This document shows positions 1 to 6,322 of a DNA stretch of 8,585 nucleotides, one piece after another. Below the pieces are notes generated by a model, which was not told where the DNA came from, searched no databases, and saw only the letters and a program-made list of their open reading frames with translations. The translations under genes and the position numbers were made by a program. How positions within the stretch are numbered: the first letter of the stretch is position 1; every line of letters begins with the position of its first letter. Origin of the DNA: Chloroflexi bacterium UBA5177 (GTDB lineage: Bacteria; Chloroflexota; UBA5177); the NCBI GenBank assembly GCA_002413265.1, contig DHWR01000296.1, positions 1 to 8,585 of the forward strand, in the 5' to 3' direction.

Positions 1-15
1 AGATGTGTATAAGAG
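1..15 (+). other. Residual Nextera/Tn5 mosaic-end adapter
   Basis: The first bases read AGATGTGTATAAGAG, identical to the first 15 bases of the 19-bp Tn5 mosaic end used in Nextera libraries (AGATGTGTATAAGAGACAG). The match then breaks. I infer untrimmed adapter at a contig end, not genomic sequence. The gene truncated here should therefore not be read as biologically truncated. Confidence 0.85.
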
Positions 16-152
16 TTGACGTCATGCCAGTAGGTCTTGACGGTCGTGCTCGCCAGAGCTTGCTTATCCGGACCTCCGGCCATCCCGATGCTCACGCAGC
101 CGGTCAGCAGAATCGATAGGGCAAGAAAGGTACAGGACGCCGCGTATCTCAA
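16..152 (-). CDS. Lipoprotein N-terminus (partial at contig end)
   Basis: Partial gene read leftward into the contig end; only about 45 codons are present. It starts with TTG at 152, with GGAG of a Shine-Dalgarno 7 nt upstream. An ATG two codons upstream in another frame closes after about 30 codons. The peptide begins MRYAASCTFLALSILLTGC: a short basic n-region, a hydrophobic core and a clear LTGC lipobox with the lipidated Cys at residue 19. The mature part (VSIGMAGGPDKQALASTTVK...) is not recognised. Val at +2 favours outer-membrane sorting if the organism follows the enteric Lol rule, which is inference. A sigma70-like promoter lies about 50 bp upstream. The function is unknown. Confidence 0.72.
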
Positions 153-193
153 CCATGATCTCCACGAATAGAGGTGCAGGGGAATGGGCCGAT

Positions 194-215
194 GCCCGCC
201 GTACTATACGGGGGC
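194..215. promoter_or_regulatory. Inverted repeat overlapping the -10 box (operator candidate)
   Basis: CCGTA at 199-203 pairs with TACGG at 207-211 around CTA. Beyond a bulged G198, GCCC (194-197) pairs with GGGC (212-215). The dyad sits over the -10 hexamer of the leftward promoter, a usual place for a repressor site. It could also fold as a hairpin at the 5' end of the transcript. No regulator gene is visible, so the role is inferred. Confidence 0.3.
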
Positions 216-232
216 ACGCCAAAGAGTGTCAA
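203..232 (-). promoter_or_regulatory. Sigma70-type promoter for the lipoprotein gene
   Basis: On the minus strand TTGACA (232-227, 6/6 to consensus) is followed by an 18-bp spacer and TATAGT (208-203, 5/6). Transcription would start near 196 and give a leader of about 45 nt to the TTG start at 152. Position and direction fit the lipoprotein gene. Confidence 0.6.
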
Positions 233-534
233 TTATTAGAGGCTCATTTGGACCATGCAGTTCACGGAGATGTTCAGCCTCGCCTCCTTGGTTCAGAAGT
301 CCGCTTAGTCCCCTCAAGACCCATTCAAGCCGTCCGGTATCCAACCCCGCCCGTCCGCGAGCCGATGTGGCGGTGAGCCGGCGAGCATGTTGGGGCGGGC
401 TGAAGCCGCGCCTACGCGAGTTGCCCCCGCCCATGTTCTGTGTAGGGATCGCCCCGGTCTATACACCGTATGGCGGTCCGCCGCCCCTCAGGGCGGACCC
501 AACCGACCGGTATCCAACATGTCTCGTCGGTTAG
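233..534. other. Intergenic region, no supported gene
   Basis: About 300 bp between the divergent lipoprotein and Arr-like genes. The short open frames here look like no protein I know and lack ribosome sites. The 12-mer CCGGTATCCAAC occurs twice (334-345 and 507-518). Two GC-rich inverted repeats occupy the right end and are listed separately. Confidence 0.5.
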
Positions 535-536
535 GT
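475..536. repeat. Two adjoining inverted repeats before the Arr-like gene
   Basis: Dyad 1: GGTCCGCC (475-482) with GGCGGACC (492-499), a perfect 8-bp stem with a 9-nt loop. Dyad 2: ACCCAACCGAC (497-507) with GTCGGTTAGGT (526-536), 10 of 11 pairs, with an 18-nt loop. The two share bases 497-499, so both stems cannot be complete together. Dyad 2 runs into the GTG at 535. No T-tract follows, so neither is a canonical terminator. They may form a leader structure, or mark that translation really begins further downstream. Confidence 0.45.
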
Positions 537-1017
537 GCTCTGCTCGCCAATCTCCAGCGGAGGTATCGTTCCGCCGCCTAGCGGATCGGGCAAATTCTTG
601 ACAATCTGGTGTACGAGCGACCTGGACACAGGGCAACCCTGGTACCACGGCTCCGATCGAACGCTCTCGGAGTTGAGACCAGGCAGCTCGATCACCCAGA
701 ACCGACCAGTCGCTCGGGTCTTTTCTCACCGACCCGCAATCGTGTCTCAGCTCGCCGACGGCACGATCATGCACGACGGCTCGGCCCCTGGCTACCTCTA
801 CATCGTCGACGAACCCGTGCACCCAGACGATGTCTATCCTCATCCACATCCCATTAACGAGAGCCGCTGGGAGTGGCTGACCAAGCGTCCCTTGCGACTC
901 GCGCTGGTTGAGAGGACCGAGGTCCAACCCGACGAGCGCCTGACGGACGGGGAACAGGTAGAGCTCCGCCGCAGGCAGATCGAGGCTGGCGAGGAGAACT
1001 TCGCTGCACGCGACTAG
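535..1017 (+). CDS. Arr-like / ADP-ribosyltransferase-fold protein
   Basis: A 160-aa soluble protein without signal peptide or membrane segment. Residues 37-128 resemble the small rifampin ADP-ribosyltransferase (Arr) layout. There is a YHGS motif (37-40), then LRPGSSIT (47-54), GYLYIVDEP (86-94), HPDDVYPHP (96-104) and EWLTKRPLRL (113-122). These recall YHG, LxPGdxI, GRIYIVEP, the DDP segment and SxEPLRV in Arr. In Arr a His-Tyr-Asp set serves NAD; here H38 and D98/D99 fit, while the middle Tyr may be replaced by Phe (VFSHRP, 62-67). The C-terminal 30 residues are charged and probably helical. The start is uncertain: GTG at 535 has a weak ribosome site and lies in a dyad, and TTG at 598 would still keep the whole conserved region. 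The match is from memory of motifs; drug modification is not shown, and another NAD- or RNA-acting member of the fold is possible. Confidence 0.62.
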   Translation: MLCSPISSGGIVPPPSGSGKFLTIWCTSDLDTGQPWYHGSDRTLSELRPGSSITQNRPVARVFSHRPAIVSQLADGTIMHDGSAPGYLYIVDEPVHPDDVYPHPHPINESRWEWLTKRPLRLALVERTEVQPDERLTDGEQVELRRRQIEAGEENFAARD

Positions 1018-1060
1018 TCCGGCGGGCCGGTCAGTTTCTCGCGCCGAGTATTCGAGTCAC

Positions 1061-1075
1061 GCAACAATTGATTGG
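1061..1075 (+). repeat. Left direct repeat (target-site duplication)
   Basis: GCAACAATTGATTGG, identical to 7019-7033 in the same orientation and directly abutting the left inverted repeat. The last G may belong to the element rather than to the duplication. Confidence 0.6.
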
Positions 1076-1106
1076 GGGTATAGATACATTGGCGAAATGT
1101 TCCAGG
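1075..1106 (+). repeat. Left terminal inverted repeat
   Basis: Begins GGGGTATAGATACATTGG and is the inverse of 6987-7018 with two mismatches. It contains a dyad, ACATT (1086-1090) and AATGT (1096-1100), present in both copies. Its inner 11 bases ATGTTCCAGGC (1097-1107) recur at 1154-1164, a possible subterminal binding site. Confidence 0.65.
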
Positions 1107-1239
1107 CAAAAGAGGCGGTAAAACAGGTCGCCAGCTTATCTCTACCCGAGTTCATGTTCCAGGCTCAGGGGCCGCCATCAGCGCTGTGAATCTGAATTTA
1201 GACAATCAAACTATTCTTGAGAAGCCGAGGTCTAGTTCG

Positions 1240-1557
1240 ATGTCTGAGGATCCTGAGCCCGAGCCCGAGCCCACTTACCGTATCGCTTTTGAGGCCAAAC
1301 TCGGCTTCGAAGGGCATCTGGACTCGGAGCATTCTCGTAAGGCCATTCTCAAGAATTTTTGGCTTCTTGCCGTCTTAGCGGTTCTCGTCTTGGTTCCCCC
1401 GCTGCTCATGTGGGCAGCCGCCTCTAAATATGATTTTCTAGCCGGCTTCCCGAGCGTCGTAGTCGCTTGGGTCGCCGGTGCGGTAGCGGCTTTTGTAGGG
1501 TTCAAGGCCCTTGTGCAGAACGTGACGATTGACAGAGTGGAGGACCGGAGGCAGTAG
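1240..1557 (+). CDS. Small two-helix membrane protein, unknown function
   Basis: A 105-aa protein starting at ATG 1240, preceded by GAGG with 9-nt spacing. A GTG at 1186 would add 18 residues but has no good ribosome site. The N-terminus is acidic with an EPEPEPEP run (about residues 5-12), then a soluble stretch. Two hydrophobic segments follow at roughly 39-60 (NFWLLAVLAVLVLVPPLL...) and 66-90 (DFLAGFPSVVVAWVAGAVAAF...), ending in a short charged tail. Both termini are probably cytoplasmic. I do not recognise the family. It lies 134 bp inside the left inverted repeat and points into the element. A leftward 48-codon open frame begins exactly one base after its stop and is not convincing as a gene. 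Confidence 0.6.
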   Translation: MSEDPEPEPEPTYRIAFEAKLGFEGHLDSEHSRKAILKNFWLLAVLAVLVLVPPLLMWAAASKYDFLAGFPSVVVAWVAGAVAAFVGFKALVQNVTIDRVEDRRQ

Positions 1558-1685
1558 TTACAGAGGCCGAAGGACTGGCAGCGATCCGTGCCGCAAGGTC
1601 TGGCATGCCTGGGTGCCTATTACCTGCCCACCGCTGTCGTAAGCCTTCACAATCTTCCCGTTGCTGTCTGTCACAGGGCAGACGT

Positions 1686-2000
1686 TCACGTCCCAATCAG
1701 ACATCGCACCAGCGTCTCGAGCGCCTCGCGCTGGCGGGTATCCGCCCGCTCGTCGACCAGGATCACCGCGTGCCCATTCCCTTGATGGATGGCGCCTGGC
1801 CAGTCGACAAACAACCGAAGGTTCAGTCCATCGAGCCGCACCCCACCGTACTCGCCCGTCTCGATTGTCCAGTTGTATCCACCCTCGCAGTCACCGCTAG
1901 TCGGCAAGGCGTTAAAGTTACAGGGGCAGCCCGGCTCGCAGTTGCACGCCAACAGCACGCTGCCCTTAAGATTCCAGCTCACTTGTGCCTCTGTTGTCAC
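1686..2000 (-). pseudogene. Truncated DUF1326 family gene
   Basis: 104 aa from a GTG at 2000, with GGAG of a strong Shine-Dalgarno (AGAGGAGAG) 6 nt upstream. The start W-x-L-K-G-S-V-L-L-A-C-N-C-E-P-G-C-P-C-N-F (about 9-29) is the Cys-rich opening of DUF1326 (PF07040). It is followed by the family's PTSGDCEGG, the YGGVRLDGL segment, WPGAIHQGNG and VDERAD. Full family members are about 200 aa. Here homology stops after 'REALETLVR' and the frame closes six codons later, so the second half is missing. The sequence beyond the break, in another frame, does not look like the lost half, so this is a deletion or fusion junction near 1700 rather than a simple frameshift. The CNC/CPC cysteines suggest metal or redox chemistry, but the family function is not established. 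Confidence 0.72.
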
Positions 2001-2021
2001 CGCGCTCTCCTCTGAACGGTC

Positions 2022-2037
2022 TATATACCCGGATATA
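2022..2037. promoter_or_regulatory. Near-palindrome upstream of the DUF1326 gene
   Basis: TATATACCCGGATATA: the outer five bases pair perfectly (TATAT/ATATA) around an imperfect CCGG centre. It lies 22 bp upstream of the leftward GTG at 2000 and contains a TATAGA-like -10 on the minus strand (2025-2020), without a good -35. A combined promoter/operator is plausible but unproven. Confidence 0.3.
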
Positions 2038-2182
2038 CGAAAGGTGAGACGGCATCGTCGATCGCCTCCGCTTATCGGCGAAGGGCTTCCTCAACGGTCG
2101 CCCGCGGGGTCTGAATCTCCAAGCGCCCGACCCGCGCGAGCTAACAGGTCTCCATCATTCTCGACGGTGGCGCGCCTCTTCA

Positions 2183-2218
2183 TGTGTACACAATGCCAGA
2201 CGTTGCTGTACACGTACA
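2183..2218. promoter_or_regulatory. Cluster of TGTACA-type palindromes (possible operator)
   Basis: A perfect 10-bp palindrome TGTGTACACA (2183-2192) is followed by TGTACACGTACA (2207-2218), which repeats the TGTACA theme one to two helical turns further on. The cluster sits in the divergent region between DUF1326 and DsrE. Repeated half-sites are typical of operators, but no cognate regulator is visible. Confidence 0.28.
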
Positions 2219-2351
2219 CGATAAAGTGTTGGCACTATAGACCGTGCAGCCCGCCCGTGTTTGAAGACTCAGAGGGTCTGCTAATTGACGCGTCCAGAAG
2301 CGTCGGATAGATTGAAGGTACCCGCCAAGGCAGCGGTCGGAGGAGGCGCTC

Positions 2352-2714
2352 ATGGGAACCATATTCCTTCTGGGTACCAACGGCACGGATGATCCAACGC
2401 GAGCCAGCCTGCCGTTTCACGTAGCCGTAGGCGCGCTCGAGGCGGGACATCAGCCGCAGGTCGGCCTGGGCGGAGAGGCAACCTACCTCGCCAAGCAGGC
2501 CGTGGCAGCCACCATCCAAGGCGTCGGCATGCCCGCCTTGACGGATCTCCTCGCCAAGATGAGGGAGCACGACGTTCCCGTCTATGTCTGAGGAGGGTGC
2601 GCAAAGGCCCGTGGGGTCTTAGAGAGCGACCTGGAAGCGCTGAATTGGCGGTGGATGACGCCGAAGCTCCTGGTCGAGCTTACCGTGGCCGCCGACCGTG
2701 CATTGACTTTCTAG
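2352..2714 (+). CDS. DsrE-family protein, predicted selenoprotein (UGA at codon 80)
   Basis: Start ATG 2352 with AGGAGG five nt upstream. Residues 1-79 are a typical DsrE/DsrF-like sulfur-relay fold: a first strand with GTNGTDDPTRASLPFHVAVGA, then GHQPQVGLGGEATYL and a final EHDVPVYV strand. The family normally has a redox Cys right after that strand, in a CxxC-like setting. Here the codon is TGA (2589-2591), and the same frame continues GGCAKARGVLESDLEALNW...TPKLLVELTVAADRALTF to TAG at 2712. This is exactly the expected DsrE C-terminus and gives a full family length of 120 residues. The natural reading is selenocysteine at 80 in a U-G-G-C motif with resolving Cys83. A SECIS-like hairpin follows the UGA. 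DsrE-like selenoproteins have, as I recall, been described in metagenomic selenoproteomes. The alternative is a recent nonsense change or base error (TGC/TGT to TGA) leaving a 79-aa product. Probable role: cytoplasmic thiol/selenol redox or sulfur transfer; the substrate is unknown. The Sec machinery must be elsewhere. Confidence 0.82.
2604..2620 (+). promoter_or_regulatory. Bacterial SECIS-like hairpin after the UGA
   Basis: AAGGCCC (2604-2610) pairs with GGGUCUU (2614-2620), seven pairs including one G-U, closing a GUG loop (2611-2613). The loop starts 19 nt after the UGA. Bacterial SECIS elements are stem-loops just 3' of the UGA, with the apical loop about 16-37 nt away and a G among its first two bases; all three hold. 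A lower three-pair stem (2600-2602 with 2626-2628) is possible across an asymmetric bulge. It would be bound by SelB on the mRNA. Confidence 0.72.
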
Positions 2715-2872
2715 TGACACGCTGGTGCAGCCGCAGCTCCATGGAGCATCTGGTCGAGCGCCTCCATCTTCATTCCTGGTCGGCGCTCGTCCGTTGCGAC
2801 CGGCCGATAATAAGCTGAGGAGTTCTGCCCACCGGGTCGAGCGGGCGAGACGCTGGAACGCCCGCGGCACTT

Positions 2873-5800
2873 CTAGGGACCGGTCACCATCGACACCGCC
2901 GTAAGACGAGTGGGAGAGAAGTCAGCACCAATCGGCCCTGCTCCTGCCCAGATCGTGTCGGGGTCACTCGTGTTCGCTTTCCACTGCAATTTCACGCTGT
3001 AAGTAGTTCCGCCGATCAGATTGACCAGAGTATGGACGTAGGCCGCATTAGGGGAGTTGGTCGCCGATCCTCCACTCTCCCCCCAGGTCACCACCCGTCC
3101 GCTGCCAAACGTGCCCCCACTGACCCAGATCCCAATGTCCTGGTTGTATCCCGCACTGCCGGTCCACAAATCGGCGTTGGCGGAGAGATCCACGGTGCTG
3201 TTTACAGCCGGTGAGAGGGTCAAGAGCAGTTTCGAGGCGTCCACGCTCGTCCAGGTACTGCCGTCGCTGCCGCTTAATAGGTACTGTTGCGTGCTCAGCG
3301 CATCTGTCACCGTGGTGGTCGAGCCTGATGGCACTACCTCGGCCGTCAATCGCGTGGGGGAGAAGGCGCCGCCGATCGGTCCTGCGCCTGCCCAAATTGT
3401 GCTTGGGTCGGCTTTGTTCGACTTCCAGACCAACTTGACGCTGTAGGTGGTGCCACCGATGAGCCGGACCGGGACCTGAACGTAAGCGGCGTCCGGTGAG
3501 TTCGCAGCTGGTCCTCCACTCTCTTTCCACGCCACCAGCTGTCCGCTGCCGTAACTCCCCCCGCTGATCCAGATCCCCATGTCCTGGTTGTATCCAGCGC
3601 TACTGGTCCACAGATCGGCGTTGCCGGACAGGATGGCGGTCGAATTGGTGGTCGGCGTAAGTGTCAACAGCAATTTCGAAGCGTCCATGTCCATCCAGGA
3701 ACTGCCGTCGCTGCCCGTCAACGTGTACTGCTGGCTGCTTACTCCCGAGCTCACCGTTGTCGCCACGGGTATCAGCTCGGCTGTCAGTCCGGTCGGCGAG
3801 TACGGGCTACCCGATCCGGCTCCTGACCAGATCGTACTGGGATCGGCCCTGTTTGCTTTCCAGACGAGCTTCACACTATAGGTGGTTCCGCCACTGAGAG
3901 GCACGACCGCCTGGAGATACGCCGCGTTCGGAGAAAAAGCTGCCGGCCCTCCACTTTCCTTCCAACCGACTACCTGGCCGCTGCCGAAGGTTCCCCCACT
4001 GACCCAGATCCCCAGGTCCTGGTTGTAGCCCGCGGAAGAGGTCCAGAGATCCGCGTTGGCCGACAAAATCGCGTTCACAGTGGTCGTCGGCGTCAGGCTC
4101 AGCGCCAGCGCATTCGAATCGAGATTGAGCCAGGAGGTGCCATCGCTACCGTTCAAGGTGTACTGCAGCGTGCTCGACGCAGTCGACACTTCTATCCCCG
4201 GAGTGGAGGTCGGCGTGCTCGTGGGCGTGGCCGCGTTTGTGGCGGTAGGTGTCTGCGTGGGCGGGGTAGGCGCAGTGCTTGTGGCGGTCGGTACGGCCGT
4301 GGCCGTACTCGTCGGAGTGTTTGTGACAGTCGGTACCTTCGTAGCCGCACTCGTCGGAGTGTTCGTGACAGTCGGAACGTTCGTGGCCGTACTCGTTGGA
4401 GTGTTGGTCGCAGTCGGCACGTTCGTGGCCGTACTCGTGGCAGTGTTCGTGACGGTCGGTGTTTTTGTCGGCGTACTCGTCGCCGTGTTCGTCACAGTCG
4501 GTGTGTTCGTCGGGGCGCGCGTTGGAGTCGGAGAACTCGTCGGCGGGACGTTGGTCGGGGTGGCAGTGTGCGTGTTGGTGGGCGTGCTCGTCGGGGTCGG
4601 GGTTGCGGTCGAGCTTCCTGTGGCCGTAGCGGTAGGTGTGCTCGTTGCCGGCGGCACGACAGCGGGACAGCTTGGGAACCTGAATGATGCGACACGCGTG
4701 CTCCAGTTGAAGGTTCCGCTGCTCTTCAGGTACTCAGTGGTGTACCAAAACGTGCAATCGTCCACTGGATCAACCGACATCGTCGAGTAGTCGCCCCAGC
4801 GAGCCAGCTTGTGGCCCGCCGTTCCCTGCGAGCCTCCGCCGTCCAGAAGATCGGTTTCGGCTTCCATGGTGCCCAGCGGGTCGGACGGCACGCGACCTGT
4901 GTAGCGAATCCCGGGATAAACGGTGCTGCTGGAGACGCTGTAGCCGAGGGCGATGTCGCCCAGCTTGTCCATCGCGATGCTGCCCATCCAGCGATAGTTG
5001 GCATCCGGAGCGTAGGTGCCTTGTTGAAACATGCTGGCCGCTCCGCTCGAAATGCGTAGCTCGTACCAGCGCACGCCAACCGTAGCCGCCCCGTTGACCG
5101 TAGCACTTACCGAGTGAGTGACGACCAACGACTCGTGATCACCGAAATTGCGATAGGCGAGTCGATACATCAGCCTGTCGGCAAGTGAGTCGAGCCGCTG
5201 GCTGGTATTTGGTTGCGGGATACATGCTCCTCCACCACTGCAGGCGGCCGAAAACGGCGCAGTGGCGACCACCGCCGGGCCTGTCAAGGTCGTGTTCGTC
5301 GGGGTGGCCCAGTCCACATGGAACTTCCATACGTCAAGCGAGTTCGTGTCGAAAGACACGAAATAGTTGGGCGACCCGGTCGGCGGAGGAGTCGAACCAT
5401 CCAGATCGGAGGGCAGCAGACCCCCGTAGCTCGTGCTGAGGTCGAAGCACTGCTGCGTCGCGTTGTTACCCGCCAGCATGGCCGCTCGGTCGAGCGAGCA
5501 GACGCGAGGCCCTGCGAATGAATTGCCGTTGAACATGTTGAAGGACAGGTAGTAGCCATCCGGCCAAATGCCGAGCTTCGGGTAGTCGTTGAAGTTCGGC
5601 TCTTGAAAGGCATACCGGTTGTAGCTTCCCATGGCGTCGGCGGTGGTCGATACCGCGACGCACTGGTAATACGGCCCATTGGTAGGCACGGAAAATTGGG
5701 TGAAGATCCAGCGGTTCGCGATATGGTCGTACAGGACTACTGGGTCGCCGTCGTTGCTGGTTTCGCACTGGCCACCGAAGCCGGTCCACAACGTATTCCC

Positions 5801-6277
5801 GGTAACAGGACCGTAGAGCGCGGTGCCCGTCAGCTTGTCGAAGACTGCAAACGATTCATTGACCCATTGGACGTACTGCGTCAGCCCGACCGCGCCCTCG
5901 GTATCGGGGGGCGCCGCATTCGGCGTGAAAGACCCGGCCGGGCCGGTGAATCCGATGCCAACTCCATCGAAATTGAGGCCGGTAGAGGTCGCGACCGCCG
6001 GTGTAGGTGCAGAGGTCTGAAGCACCGTGTCGGGATGTGCCCCGCTTGCACCGTGCGGCGGAATGAGACGTAGTGGTCGGTCCGGCGCGCTCGGCGCCTT
6101 GGCTCCGAGCGATCTGAGAGTGTCCAACGGAGGCGAAGTGTCGTGCTGTACTGCTTTCTCTACCTGGGCGCCGGTTAGGACGGGTCCATCGGCAGCCCCT
6201 TCGGCGCGGACATTAGTGTTTGCGCCGCTAAACGATAGAGCGGCAAGAGTACAGAAGATCACAGATGCGCGAAACAA
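2873..6277 (-). CDS. Large secreted modular protein with Thr/Pro linker and triplicated C-terminal domain
   Basis: A 1134-aa protein from a TTG start at 6277, with AAAGG 8 nt upstream. Layout: signal peptide at about 1-25 (hydrophobic core, VRA cleavage site), then a globular region at about 80-537. That region has motifs such as [48 protein letters not shown] and LPSDLDGS, with several Cys ([34 protein letters not shown]) suited to disulfides outside the cytoplasm. A Thr/Pro/Ala linker follows (about 538-692), then three copies of a roughly 145-residue domain (about 696-836, 841-990 and 992-1134) sharing NADLWTxSAGYNQDxGIW, SPxAAY, [12 protein letters not shown] and SPTxLTA. The N-terminal region resembles uncharacterised, probably beta-propeller-like secreted proteins of environmental bacteria. 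No catalytic residues can be named. The C-terminal copies look like beta-sandwich binding modules (inference). It is convergent with the DsrE gene. A surface-exposed or released binding protein is the best guess. Confidence 0.85.
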   Translation of the reverse strand: MFRASVIFCTLAALSFSGANTNVRAEGAADGPVLTGAQVEKAVQHDTSPPLDTLRSLGAKAPSAPDRPLRLIPPHGASGAHPDTVLQTSAPTPAVATSTGLNFDGVGIGFTGPAGSFTPNAAPPDTEGAVGLTQYVQWVNESFAVFDKLTGTALYGPVTGNTLWTGFGGQCETSNDGDPVVLYDHIANRWIFTQFSVPTNGPYYQCVAVSTTADAMGSYNRYAFQEPNFNDYPKLGIWPDGYYLSFNMFNGNSFAGPRVCSLDRAAMLAGNNATQQCFDLSTSYGGLLPSDLDGSTPPPTGSPNYFVSFDTNSLDVWKFHVDWATPTNTTLTGPAVVATAPFSAACSGGGACIPQPNTSQRLDSLADRLMYRLAYRNFGDHESLVVTHSVSATVNGAATVGVRWYELRISSGAASMFQQGTYAPDANYRWMGSIAMDKLGDIALGYSVSSSTVYPGIRYTGRVPSDPLGTMEAETDLLDGGGSQGTAGHKLARWGDYSTMSVDPVDDCTFWYTTEYLKSSGTFNWSTRVASFRFPSCPAVVPPATSTPTATATGSSTATPTPTSTPTNTHTATPTNVPPTSSPTPTRAPTNTPTVTNTATSTPTKTPTVTNTATSTATNVPTATNTPTSTATNVPTVTNTPTSAATKVPTVTNTPTSTATAVPTATSTAPTPPTQTPTATNAATPTSTPTSTPGIEVSTASSTLQYTLNGSDGTSWLNLDSNALALSLTPTTTVNAILSANADLWTSSAGYNQDLGIWVSGGTFGSGQVVGWKESGGPAAFSPNAAYLQAVVPLSGGTTYSVKLVWKANRADPSTIWSGAGSGSPYSPTGLTAELIPVATTVSSGVSSQQYTLTGSDGSSWMDMDASKLLLTLTPTTNSTAILSGNADLWTSSAGYNQDMGIWISGGSYGSGQLVAWKESGGPAANSPDAAYVQVPVRLIGGTTYSVKLVWKSNKADPSTIWAGAGPIGGAFSPTRLTAEVVPSGSTTTVTDALSTQQYLLSGSDGSTWTSVDASKLLLTLSPAVNSTVDLSANADLWTGSAGYNQDIGIWVSGGTFGSGRVVTWGESGGSATNSPNAAYVHTLVNLIGGTTYSVKLQWKANTSDPDTIWAGAGPIGADFSPTRLTAVSMVTGP
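2876..4190 (-). repeat. Three tandem domain copies, C-terminus of the secreted protein
   Basis: Three copies of about 430-440 bp (roughly 2876-3300, 3310-3755 and 3765-4190) encode the C-terminal domains. DNA blocks such as the CAGATCCC...TCCTGGTTGTA region recur near 3128, 3570 and 4004. Copies 2 and 3 share GAGPIG near their ends and copy 1 is slightly shorter, suggesting stepwise duplication. Confidence 0.8.
4287..4496 (-). repeat. Five 42-bp tandem repeats encoding a 14-aa Thr/Pro unit
   Basis: Units begin at 4287, 4329, 4371, 4413 and 4455. Each encodes PT(V/A)TNT(A/P)TS(T/A)(A/P)T(N/K/A)(V/T). Similar but less regular Thr/Pro sequence continues on both sides (about 4200-4670). Such linkers are often extended and O-glycosylated in secreted proteins. 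The exact period makes copy number prone to slippage and to assembly collapse. Confidence 0.85.
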
Positions 6278-6322
6278 TACGTAAGCCTTTCCCCAGAAAA
6301 AACAGGACTCAAGTCTACCGCG

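Larger units (their letters stand above)
2001..2340. other. Gene-poor stretch with palindromes, no supported gene
   Basis: About 340 bp between the DUF1326 start (reading left) and the DsrE gene (reading right). No frame gives a recognisable protein. A minus-strand ATG at about 2182 opens a short reading (MKRRATVENDGDLLARAG...) that stops after about 30 codons. It could be a remnant of a regulator, but I cannot support that. Two palindrome groups, listed separately, suggest control of the two divergent genes. Confidence 0.4.

Noticed and set aside
497..536. Integron attC-like site before the Arr-like gene
   Set aside because: The outer boxes fit the consensus, but total length is about 40 bp, there are no proper inner boxes, and no similar site follows the gene.
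598..603. TTGACA as a -35 box
   Set aside because: No -10 hexamer at 16-18 bp, and it lies inside the reading frame of the Arr-like gene.
412..927. 171-codon minus-strand open frame opposite the Arr-like gene
   Set aside because: Its residues show no family-like pattern, while the plus strand carries clear conserved motifs; it is an antisense shadow.
1558..1704. 48-codon minus-strand frame (MSDWDVNVCPVTDSNGK...) beyond the DUF1326 break
   Set aside because: It looks mildly protein-like but has no ribosome site and no recognised family; kept only as a possible remnant.
2230..2250. Sigma54 promoter (TTGGCAC...TGC) upstream of the DsrE gene
   Set aside because: The GG-to-GC spacing is 13 nt instead of 10.
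2714..2818. Short plus-strand frame (GTG overlapping the DsrE stop) ending at 2818
   Set aside because: 34 residues with no recognisable motif, and its extended version is the out-of-frame reading of the DsrE C-terminus. The perfect palindrome GCTCCATGGAGC (2736-2747) inside it was noted but has no clear role.
4056..4790. 244-codon plus-strand frame rich in Val and Gly opposite the secreted protein
   Set aside because: The VGVLV-type repetition is simply the complement of the Thr/Pro linker codons on the coding strand.
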